From contig JASSKH010000005.1 in NCBI GenBank assembly GCA_031763025.1, positions 7,809,514 through 7,873,513 of the forward strand: a stretch of DNA of 64,000 nt, given 5' to 3'. Shown here piece by piece: positions 1 through 9,085 of the stretch. The position numbers were made by a program, and so were the translations under genes. How positions within the stretch are numbered: the stretch's first letter is position 1; the number at the start of each line of letters is the position of its first letter. The notes beneath the pieces were generated by a model. It was given only the letters and a program-made list of their open reading frames with translations. It searched no databases and was not told the origin of the DNA. The DNA comes from Macrocystis pyrifera (taxonomy: Eukaryota; Sar; Phaeophyceae; Laminariales; Laminariaceae).

Positions 1-36
1 TATACCATAGGTCCTATTAACTATGGACCCCCGTAA
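1..36. mobile_element. MITE-1 right end, truncated by window edge
   Basis: The first bases carry the right terminal repeat of the MITE described at 240-351 (GGTCCTATT..CTATGG..CCCCCGTAA, with small changes). The rest of this copy lies before the window. It is the first of four copies packed into 800 bp. Confidence 0.6.
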
Positions 37-39
37 TAG

Positions 40-156
40 CAGCTCTTATCAACCCTTTTAGTAGTGCAGTCCCGTTTTGGAGACAATCAACCTACAAGTT
101 CTGCGGTTTGTCCCCCAAACGGGACTGCAGTCGTAAAAGGGTTGACGAGCTCTCTA
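40..156. repeat. Imperfect hairpin (foldback) of about 115 bp
   Basis: Two arms of about 46 bases (roughly 41-88 and 108-154) are inverted copies: the left contains AACCCTTTTAGTAGTGCAGT and the right its complement with a few mismatches. The loop is about 20 bases. It sits directly beside a MITE end, so it may be a nested foldback element. A small-RNA precursor is an alternative that sequence alone cannot test. Confidence 0.55.
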
Positions 157-239
157 CATATCACCCGAAAACGGCTCCTACGAAACGGGTGCGCTTAGCC
201 TAGCTATGAGTCCCCTGTGCCCTATGCACGAAGTGTCTA

Positions 240-351
240 TTACGGGGGACCATAGTAAATAGGACCTACGGCACACACTAAAACCTACCAGGTATATATT
301 TACCTATTTTCACTATCAATATTTGGTCCTATTCACTATGGTCCCCTGTAA
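240..351. mobile_element. MITE-1 copy, palindromic termini
   Basis: This is a 112-bp element bounded by inverted repeats of about 27 bases (TTACGGGGGACCATAGTAAA at the left and its complement at the right). The AT-rich core contains TACGGCACACAC, ATATTTACCTATTTT and CAATATTTGG. The same terminus and core recur at 551, 697, 12014 and 35812, so the unit is a mobile family. There is no coding capacity; the short ORFs crossing it are chance. Confidence 0.75.
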
Positions 352-550
352 TATCGAAAAATATTGTCCAAACAAACTTGCCTTCGGTGGTTCCTCAGTC
401 ACAGATGGTTCGGCGAAAGAAAGTGTTGCCATACCCCTATCGCAGCTCGCGTCCGTTCGCATATATACATGCCTTCGAAGACTTTCTATGCGATGTTTGC
501 TTTCATTGGGGGCGAGCGACAGGAGAGAAAAAAAAAAGGTTGCTGTCGTA

Positions 551-645
551 TTACGGGGGACCATAGTTAATAGGACCTATGGCATACACTAATTTACCTA
601 CTTTTACTAACAATATTAGGTCCTATTTACTATGGTCCCCCGTAA
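551..645. mobile_element. MITE-1 copy
   Basis: A 95-bp copy with the same inverted termini and core as 240-351, slightly shortened inside. The 200-bp spacer before it (352-550) holds no recognisable gene. Confidence 0.75.
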
Positions 646-696
646 TAATGTTCCTACAGTACTGTACTGCTGTGCTGTGCTGTACTACTGCTACTT

Positions 697-800
697 TTAC
701 GGGGGGGCATGTTAAATAGGCCCTACGGTACACACAGAACCTGTATATTTTGCTATATTTTCTAACAATATTTGGTCGTATTTACTATGGTCCCCCGCAA
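697..800. mobile_element. MITE-1 copy
   Basis: A 104-bp diverged copy; the left terminus reads TTACGGGGGGGCATGTTAAA. The spacer before it is only about 50 bp and rich in CTGTACTGC repeats. Confidence 0.7.
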
Positions 801-1795
801 TACTACCGCTACAATGGTGACCCACTTCACGTCGGCCGCTGATGTTAGTTTACCACTGCTAAAAATATTTCCTCTTCTAATTCCGTGTAAACTGTCCCTC
901 AAGAAGGGGTTGCGGTTTGACAAGCGGTTTGTCTGAAAAAAACCTTTTGCTGCTGCGAGCGCTGTACGCATCGGAGAGACCGTCGATTCCCACCGCATGG
1001 TCTAAACAGTAGATCTTCCACGGCGGATGCTGTAGGTTACTGTGGTGCTCTCGAGTGACTGGTCGGCAACGGTGTCCAAAGGCTACGCACGAAGTGGTTG
1101 AGTAGGTAGCGGTACAGCGTGGCTGTCAGCCTAACCCGAGTGGTACTGCCATGAAATACTGGTGCAATGGGGTGGGTAAGTGTTGCCTAGTGAGTCCAAC
1201 AGCATCCGCCGGTTTAGTGGTCGGGACGACGATCGATGCTGGACGTGTGTGTCCCCCTATTCGCGAGGAGTTTGGCCAGAAGTCGCCCGGTCTGTGTCCG
1301 GGACATCGTTTTCTGACGCAAAGGTTTGTCTGTGTTTTGGAACACGACCATTTGTTCGCGTTGATTTGACGACACGTTTTACTGGGAGGCCGCCGCCCTA
1401 GATACAACTCTCCGAGTGCAGAACGTACACAGACATATCGTAAGCTTCAAAGCTGTGCCAGACAACATTTGTTACGTTTTCATGAAACACGGAGAGTCGG
1501 CGCTGGATGATCGCTTGCTATATAGGCTGCATCCGTTGGTGTACCAGGGTAACGGGTAAATCTATTGAAACCTGTTTTGCGACCCCAAAAACTAGCGGCC
1601 TGCTGTAGAATACATGGAAACGCCCTTGTGAGCCGTCTACTGTATGCAGCGTGAGCACGCAGCAAGGCAAGCAACACACATGGCGAGTAGTATCGTGATA
1701 CGCGCTTGGCACGAAACGAAGTCCTTGGACCGTAAAACTATTGCAGTGACAACTATCAGGTATCCCCCCCCTATTAACCCAGCAGGCCGCGTTGG
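801..1795. other. No gene seen
   Basis: The stretch has ORFs of up to about 118 codons on both strands, but they lack plausible composition, splice context or domain similarity. I see no repeat family here that recurs in the window. Confidence 0.5.
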
Positions 1796-2266
1796 CTCGT
1801 AAGGTTGATTGACGCGATGTTCGACGCCTTTGGTTTTCCGTCGGCTCATTTGAGTTTCCCCTCTCAAGTGCCAACAGGGTTGTATACTAACGCGATCGGG
1901 TTTTTCCTGGGTAGTACACAGTTTACATTCGCTTGTCTTTCCGGCGTCGACTAGTCAGGTTGATTGCTGCTGTGTTCGGCACATGTCGTTTCTGTCAACC
2001 TTGAGTCTCCCCTCTTGAGTCCCAGTAGGGTGGTACAACCCGATCGGGTTTTCTCAGGAGGGGGGGCGGGGGGGGGGGGGGGGGGGGGTTACACGTTTTC
2101 TTTTGTCCTGCCCGCGGTGATTTCGTTAGGTTCATGGTGCACACGTTGTCGCCAACTTATGTTCCCCTCTGAAGTCCCCAAAAGGGAAGGTTTATTAAGC
2201 CCGATAAACCCGATCGGGCTCCCTCTTCGGGGGCACGCTTTTGCTTGTCCTGCCGTCGCGTGAAGG
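1796..2266 (+). repeat. Three diverged copies of a ~150-bp unit
   Basis: Three successive blocks (about 1800-1935, 1958-2075 and 2110-2250) share CCCCTCT..GAGT or GAAGTCCC, AGGG, and a CCCGATCGGG-type core in the same order. The second is followed by a run of more than 20 G broken by one or two other bases (2060-2090). The third leads directly into the exon-like segment at 2267. They may be repeated intron flanks or a decayed tandem duplication. Confidence 0.5.
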
Positions 2267-2437
2267 TTGTGCTTCCTCCCAAGGACGACGTCGTCGCTCC
2301 CGAGATCTTCGGCCAAGGGACCGCCGGCCCCCGGTGGTTCGAATTCTCCGGCGCCCCGGACGTGAAGGGCTTTGACTCGAGCACATGCGTGTCGGACATT
2401 ACCTGGGGAGGGAAGAGCGCATTCCGGATGGAGGAAC
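2267..2437 (+). CDS. Orphan exon-like segment, unknown protein
   Basis: An open, GC-rich segment follows a possible acceptor (GCGTGAAG) and ends at a possible donor (GAGGAAC|GTGAGA). It encodes about 56 residues with balanced composition, including PPKDDVVAPEIFGQ and FDSSTCVSDITWGG. No family is recognised. No partner exon could be joined within the next 6 kb, so it may be a remnant or an internal exon whose neighbours are not recognisable. Support is base composition and splice context only. Confidence 0.3.
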
Positions 2438-2439
2438 GT

Positions 2440-3310
2440 GAGATGTAAACAGGAGTGGAGGCCGCTTATGCTTTTTTGTTGTGTGTGCGCGCACGTCATG
2501 AGCACTCCGATACAGAGACGACAGTCTATTTGTCTACCGCACTATGCCTGTTTCTGATCGTGATTGTTGCTGTAGCTGTTGTTTACAATATACCTGGTAC
2601 TGAGTTGTCAACGGAAACTTACGTTTTTTTAAAAATTATTTTCGTGCGGTCTACTAAGTATTCGTTTTTGAAACCCTTTGGGGACCGGGATATGTACCAA
2701 TACAACGATCGAGACTTTGAGAAACGCGGCCTCACTACGTAACCCTCCAGGGTAACGAGCGATCTGCACGTATGACGAGTAGCGTCATGCGGCGAGTGTG
2801 GCACTCTGTTCTTTGCAGTACAGCAGTAGGTAGTTCCGGTTTTCTAAAATGTGTTATCCCCTGTTTTTCCTGTCTCCTTAATCTGGGTGCCCGAAAGGGT
2901 GACTTAACCCCCTCGAGACATCAGAGGGAAAAACTGTCCAATACTGCGGGGCGCTCACGCTGCTTGCTCGTAGACGGTTGACAACACCAAGGTTAGCACT
3001 GTTTTGGTCTCTATATCGGGGTCCCAAAGAGATTAAAAGTGAAAAAATGACCCTACATGAACTTCAAGCAATTGTACCCAAAAACGCGGCGGGCTTCATT
3101 CTAAAGGGGTTGAAGGCGAAACGAAATATCAAGAGCTGTGGATGATGGGGCGTGGTATGCTCTCTCAAGCGCTGATTTGTCGCCGACGGCTGTAGGGATA
3201 GACCTCGGCCCAGCCTTGACATAATGGCTGAAATTCTTGTGCTTGACTTAATTTAATCCCTATAGGCCTAACTAACCCCGACCACCTCCGAAAAATATCT
3301 CGGAATGAAA
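2440..3310. other. No gene seen
   Basis: Low-complexity and AT-rich intergenic sequence. Short ORFs on both strands show no domain or splice support. Confidence 0.45.
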
Positions 3311-3314
3311 AGAG

Positions 3315-3680
3315 GTGGTGTTTGTTAACCACTGCTGTCAAACGTGTCCTATCACCACGCAGTCCGTCGTTATGTCGTGAACAAGAGGAAACTAACATAC
3401 ACAGGAGCCGTACCTGAGTTGTCACAGCCTCCACGCACACCACGCAGCAGTAAGCTGTGACTTGATGTCACAGGCGGCACCCACACATATATTCGGGGAA
3501 TGCGGTTGTATCACGTACCCGGGTCGTATCGTATGACAGTGGAAAATCCGACTAATCCCGAAGGGCAAGCCAAACCCATGCCCAGGAAGCATCCAAGGAA
3601 CACCTCAGAGCAATAATGCCTCGTTATGTGAACCCCAAATATCCTTAGACCAGTATCGATCACCACAGCATCGTAAAGAG
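3315..3680 (+). repeat. Left long direct repeat (LTR-like), decayed
   Basis: This segment matches 8068-8435 in direct orientation at roughly 75-80% by eye. Shared landmarks are TGCTGTC.AACGTGTC, ACACACAGGA or ACACAGGAGC, CCGTACCTGAGTTGTCACAG, CCAAACCCATGCC, AAGCATCCAAGGAACACCTC and TATCGATCACC. The pair is 4.75 kb apart and brackets gag-like coding sequence, which suggests the LTRs of a decayed retroelement. Exact ends are not resolved. Confidence 0.55.
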
Positions 3681-5082
3681 CCCCCCTAGTCGGTGCGAGA
3701 TACGACAGGTCCCGAACAACTTGCCACAGATTGTCAAGTAAAACCGCACATATTAAACTCTAAAATAAATACCAGGTGATCGTCAAGGTAGAACGGCAAC
3801 CCCGAGTTCCATTACAAATAATTGCCAAGGTAAAACGGCAATCCAAACCGACGAACGAGAGTTTGCTGGTCAAACCTTGATACAAAATCAATATCACCGT
3901 CTGCACCTAGATATCATATCGCCCGACAAAATCGGCCGCCTGTTGCTTATTCTGTAAGAACAGAACAACAACACGTCTCTGACATAGACCAGCTAAAATC
4001 TGATTATTAACAGCCCCTCTGCCAGATACTCCCACGGGAGTATGCAAAAGGCAGCAACCTATTGCATCTGAACTACAAAGTACTGTGGATATCAGTAATC
4101 GGGGTCCCCTGTACGTGTGGCACTAACCAATCACCAACGTGTACGACACGATTTATCAAGACCATCGCTATACCCTCCTGGCTTGTTCATTTTATTCAAA
4201 ATCATACCGTAGGTACATCCCAATGTTTCCTCCAATTCCCTAACAACTTCCCCGTTCCAACCATTCAAACACGCCCCAAAATACCCGCCAAAATGAACAA
4301 ATGCATGGAATCACCGCACGTTCATTACGAAGTCACTGTCAAGGCGAAACGTTTACGCGTGCAACGGTTTGAGGAGAAAATCGGTCTGCTGCTCTGCCGA
4401 CCGTGCGCGGTTAATCTCAAACTCCCCGTCAGCCACACACGTTCCAGACATGTGCCTTCTAGGGAAGACCAATACACAGGCACCAGCGCATGCAATTGCT
4501 CCACCAGAGGCAAATCTCTAGTGTGGCCTTCCGTGCAAAGTCCGCATCCACGTATGATATAACTCCGACTGAACTCCACTGCCTGCGATGGAAGATACCA
4601 TTCATGTTACGGAGAACAGCCAGTATCCCCCCCATGCTCTTTAGACGACAGAGCGTTCATCGCATGATTGAGAATATATAATGCCGCGATACGATATTGG
4701 ATTTTGACTCCAACTCTCCCCTCAACCCTGAAATAAAAAACAAGGCCAAAGTCCAAACGTGCGCACCAGAAACAACAGTCTGGAATAAATAAGCACAGTT
4801 CTAGACAACAAAAACAAACAGAACGTGGTTGTCATGCGTGCACCCGAGTACAAGACTGCTCCACCCAGCACCAGAAATCCGAAAAATTGCCCTCGATATT
4901 CCTGGCAAAATATATGACCTGCTTGAACCGATATTGTACGTAGCATGGTACTGTTGCTGCTGTTATTAATAGTATGCTGACATCGTGCTACAACAGTGTT
5001 ACAGTAGTCGTGTACCAATTCAAAATGCCAAACATCAGGTACAGTACTTGCAGACAACTCACTATAGAACTACTTACAGATA
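3681..5082. other. Internal or intergenic sequence, no gene seen
   Basis: AT-rich sequence between the left long repeat and the Helitron-like element. A 166-codon frame on + (4062-4562) has no recognisable motif and atypical composition, so it is not called. Confidence 0.4.
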
Positions 5083-5629
5083 TCTCAATCTCTGAGCGTG
5101 CTCGGTTGGTACATCCCTGGCTTCTCAGAGCTCCCACTTGAGAATCGCCTCCTTTTATTCCTTGCCGGACTTTTCCAGCGGTTCTTTGTTTTCTCCATTT
5201 TTCTCGGCACTTTCGGTTCTTTTTTCCTTGTTTCTTCTTTCGCTTCGTGTGCGGGCGTGTACTCGGAGCACTGCACCGGCGCCGTCGCGGGTGCTGCTGC
5301 TGCTGTGCCGTGCCGTGCTTTCTCTTTCGTACATACAGCAGTTACTCAAAATAAGAAAATAAGTACCCTACGCACCTGGGGTAAGTACGTACGTACGGCA
5401 TGTGAGCGAACCGTCCGCGACGCGAAGCGTATGTGGCGTCCGAGCTGTTTTCTCCTGAAGCATGGCGGTGAGACTCTTGGCATTATCAAGTCGCCAGTTT
5501 GCAACTGCAATAATAAAAAATATATATATCAATCTTAGACCTCTGTCCGCTTCTCATAATTTTATGTAGTTTTCCTTGCTGAGCGAGCGTAGGGGGCGGC
5601 GTAGGCCGCCCGCGGAGCGAAGCGCCTTG
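5083..5629 (+). mobile_element. Helitron-like element, copy 1
   Basis: A 547-bp unit that recurs at 32111-33243 and, for its 5' half, at 63298. It starts A|TCTCAATCTCTGAGCG and ends with a GC-rich hairpin (about 5592-5613, nine-base arms around GTAG) followed about ten bases later by CTTG|T. A TC start, a hairpin close to the 3' end, no terminal inverted repeats and insertion between A and T match the known layout of Helitrons. CTTG departs from the usual CTRR end, so the class is inferred. No helicase is encoded; the element would be non-autonomous. Confidence 0.5.
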
Positions 5630-6044
5630 TACTTGCATACAATATCCTAAAAGAAATGTAGAGCTCTTAACTCGCAGCATACGTCCTGCAACGTTGTATC
5701 GGTGGCCGTATGCTCTGTACGATTACGTTGTCTACGAGTAAAGAGATCGCAAACCCTGCGTCCTCCACGAATCACTTTCATTAAAACCGCAAACAGTTCC
5801 ATCTCTCTTCACGCTCTCTCCCGCTACCCCGTTTCCTGCCCCTTACCCCACGGATGCGATGTTTGTCTTATGCCGCGACCCCCTTGTGAACTGTCGCCGC
5901 GGCACGAACCACATCGCAAAACCGCCTAGTGGGGGAGCAGTTTGACTCGTTGGGCAAAGGGTGTATCGGTTGGGTAGCTTTAGCGTCAGAAACCAAGTCA
6001 AATCGTTGGAACATGAATCACAACATGATGCACTGTTAGCAGCT

Positions 6045-6240
6045 GCTGCCGAACGGATCCTACCACGTCGCAGCCCGCCGTCACGTCGTCAAGAAGAAAA
6101 GAACACACGCAGGAGCCGTGCCCGACTTGTCACCGGCTCCATTGTGTGTTATTTTCGTCTTTACGACATAACGGCGGGCCGCTTGGTGATAGGACTCGTT
6201 CGACAGAGGCGTTTAACGAACACGATATCGTATCTTCAAG
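6045..6240. repeat. Inverted duplication of a long-repeat fragment
   Basis: About 6045-6135 resembles the 8085-8175 part of the long direct repeat in the same orientation, and 6150-6235 resembles 8060-8120 in reverse complement (GATATCGT..GTTTAACGA and TTCGTCTTTACGACATAACG). The two halves therefore form an imperfect fold-back inside the retroelement. Confidence 0.45.
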
Positions 6241-6319
6241 CCTCCAGAGCAGCTGGAGGTGTGCTGCATGTCAGAAGAAAGCGAGCTGCTTCGGCAGCGG
6301 GTTCAAGAGCTGAATGTAG

Positions 6320-8067
6320 AGCGAGATGCCGAAGAGGGCGGCGAAGGAAACAGCCGAGGGCGCGGCTAAGGAAGGTACCAGTGGGAGGAGTGAGCAGCCC
6401 ATGGAGCAGCCAAGTTTGCCTGGACGGCAAGCGCCGAAGCAAGGTCATCGCAGCCAGACGGGAACACCTCTGTTAATGTCGCCAAAACAGCATGTGAGGG
6501 CCCATGTGTGATGGGCGCAAGGTTCACTGGTTGGTTGGATAACTTTCAATATTTCCTGGCTGCCCGGGATTTGATCAATGGGCTTTGGCCCACACGTGAC
6601 CTCAACCGGATAGCAGGAGATTTTTGGCGGTATGGTGGAGCGCGATCGGTCGATCTATCGTCACGGGCAGGATAAGGTGGAAAAGTGCGAGAAAGCGTAG
6701 GAGTTCCTAATGGAGGCGATGCAAGGACAGCCTGTCGAAGAGTGGATGCATGCCGCCGGGTCGGTACAGGGAACACGGAAGGCTGTCATGGATTGGTATC
6801 ACGATTGGTATCGCCCGACAGGTGATGCCGAGACGGATCATCTGAAGAAAGACTTCGAGAACATAGCCATACAGGGGGATGAGGACCCCCAAGTTGCTAT
6901 TCGCCCGTGCCGAAAGGAAGCTTAGTGTATTTCGCCCACGGTAGGCACCCACAAGCCGAACCGCGAGGTTGTCCACCTGATCACACGTCGTCTGCCCACC
7001 GAGTTTCACGACGTGGAGCAACATACCAGTTTTATTCGGCCCGGCCGGCCTCATGCGCTCGAAGATGGGGGAAATTGTCCTCACCTCCTACTTTAACCGC
7101 AAGACCAAGGCATTGGAGGAGCGGAAGTTAGTGGCGGTCGTATCAGTGGCTGCAGCGCCGTCGATGGAGCCTCACACTCTCGCCAATGGCGGGGGTTTTC
7201 AGAGCAACTGCAGGGGACGATGATTTGGAGGCGCCAGGCAGCAGCTGCAGTAGCAGCGGCAGCAGCAGCTGTAGCTGCCGCGGTATGGAGGGGCGGGGCA
7301 GCCGCATCAGCGAAAAATATGGAGATGCAGGGCAGCAGCAGCGACAGTGTGAAGTTGATGAGCAACAACATCAGCACCACCACCACCACCACCAACCTCA
7401 GCGTCAGCAGCAGCAGCAGCAATCACATGCCGCTTCGGGGAGCATTGGTTGGGTTGGTAACACCGGCGATGGGTGGTGCCAGCCGGCGTCCCCTCCGCCT
7501 CCAGAAAAGTCGGTGGTGGGAGTGTACAAGTGCGAGCGGTGTAGTGCCCTTGGCCATAAGGTCGCGGTTTGCAGAGCGCCGAACGCTTTGGGGGGGGCAT
7601 GCAGTGCTTGTGGAGCCTACGGTCACAGGGCCAGGCAGTGCCGCACTGCGCCGCCCACCCCGTATGCACGCCAACGTCAACATCACCACCATGCCGCCGC
7701 CCTCTCCACATGGCCCTCCGGCAGCCTTCCAGGGAGCTGCGCCTATCGTCTACACGCTAGCGCTACCGCAGCAGTACTACAGCAGCGTGCCGCAACCGGG
7801 AGCTTGGCTACAGCAGCAAGGTGGCCTAGTCATGCACGGCGAGGGTGATAGTGGATTGAGGGGGGGCGACGAATGGGAAGGGGGCGGAGAGGGTGGTGGA
7901 GTACAGCAGTGGGACGGGGGCGGTGTGGGCGGCGGAGTACAGCAGTGGGGCGGGGGCGGTGTGGGCGGTGGAGTACAGCAGTGGGGCGGGGGCGGTGTGG
8001 GCGGTGGAGTACAGCCGTGCGATAGGAACCACCCGACAGCAGTACACATAACAAGCACGATATCGTG
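6320..8067 (+). pseudogene. Gag-like polyprotein remnant with two CCHC zinc knuckles
   Basis: Decayed retroelement coding sequence in several frames. Around 6710-6925 and 6925-7125 lie capsid-like stretches (HDWYRPTGDAETDHLKKDFE; then REVVHLITRRLPTEFHDVEQ in another frame). A Ser/Gln/His-rich linker full of CAG and CAC repeats follows. Then come two zinc knuckles at about 7530-7655 of the CX2CX4HX4C type (CERCSALGHKVAVC and CSACGAYGHRARQC). Adjacent knuckles are typical of retroelement Gag proteins. Frameshifts at about 6920 and 7060 break it, and no protease, reverse transcriptase or integrase is seen. It lies between the two long direct repeats, so a non-autonomous element is likely; a cellular CCHC protein is the alternative. 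Confidence 0.55.
7880..8020 (+). repeat. 36-bp tandem repeat (Gly-rich, GGGVQQW)
   Basis: About four units of a 36-bp G-rich sequence, each encoding GGGVGGGVQQWG in the frame that also contains the zinc knuckles. Unit ends carry GAGTACAGCAGTGG. Length is a multiple of three, so copy-number change keeps the frame. Confidence 0.75.
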
Positions 8068-8435
8068 TTTGTTAAACGCTGCTGTCGAACGTGTCTTATC
8101 ACCATGCGACCCACCGTTGTGTCGCAAAAAAGAAAGTAGAACACACAGGAACCGTACCTGAGTTGTCACAGGCTCCACACACACCACAGGAATAAGCCAT
8201 ACCTCGATGTCACAGGCCGCATCCACACATACATGCATGTGGGCAGTATCGTTGTACTACGTAACCGGGTCGTAACTTATTATGAATATTATCTCCGACT
8301 AACCCGGGAGGGCAAAAGCCAAACCCATGCCGAACAAGCATCCAAGGAACACCTCAGATTCATAATTCCTCGTCATACACTAAAGCCCAAATCTCCGTAC
8401 AATAGTAGACCGGTATCGATCACCGCAGTATCGCA
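8068..8435 (+). repeat. Right long direct repeat (LTR-like), decayed
   Basis: Partner of 3315-3680. It begins immediately after the Gly-rich tandem repeat and ends near TATCGATCACCGCAGTATCG. Divergence between the two copies implies an old insertion. Confidence 0.55.
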
Positions 8436-9085
8436 AACATGTAGTGAGGAGGTGGTGTGGACCGTAAAGCAACCGTTTTGTCGAAGATAGACCATAACGT
8501 ACACGCTGCTGGATATCGTGCCGTCCCGACCCCTCGCTGTGCCTCAGACAGACTATTATGGTGGACGAAATCGAAACAGGATTTTTCAACACCTTGGAAG
8601 GTGTTTTCTCCCGAGGATGTTAAATATTGTTCCCTGTTCTCTCAACGAGCTACTGGTAAATCTTCGAGATAAACATAGTGGGATTGGCCGTTCTTGCAGG
8701 GTCGAAGTATATTGCAACGGATGGCCAACTGTCCCAGTTTTGTTTTTTTTGTTCGGAATCGGGTGAGTTGTATGAAGCAGGCGCCTGTTTCGTACAGTTG
8801 ACCCGAAATCAGACAGAAAAACAACACTGGACCAGCTGACCATCCGTTGGAAGTTCGAGCCTGCAAAATCAGCCAATCCCACTACTAGTAGATTCCTCTC
8901 GAAATTGAAGATTGATCAATAGCTCGTTGAGAGAGGAGGAGACATTTTGTAGCGTCTCCAGGAGAAAAACCCAGCCAAGGCGTTGGAAATTCCTGTGTCG
9001 ATTTCGCGCGCCATAATAGTAAGCCTCAACTCACCTACCCGCCCCCGCTCTTTCCGCATCCGATCGTTCGCTCGGCGAATTCCAG
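8436..9085. other. No gene seen
   Basis: Intergenic or upstream intron of the glycosyltransferase gene. It contains a weak inverted pair around 8650-8890 (GCTACTGG..GGGATTGGC and GCCAATCCCACTAC). No promoter element can be assigned. Confidence 0.4.

Noticed and set aside
7777-8238. 153-codon Pro-rich frame on the minus strand
   Set aside because: It is the reverse reading of the Gly-rich 36-bp tandem repeat and the long direct repeat.
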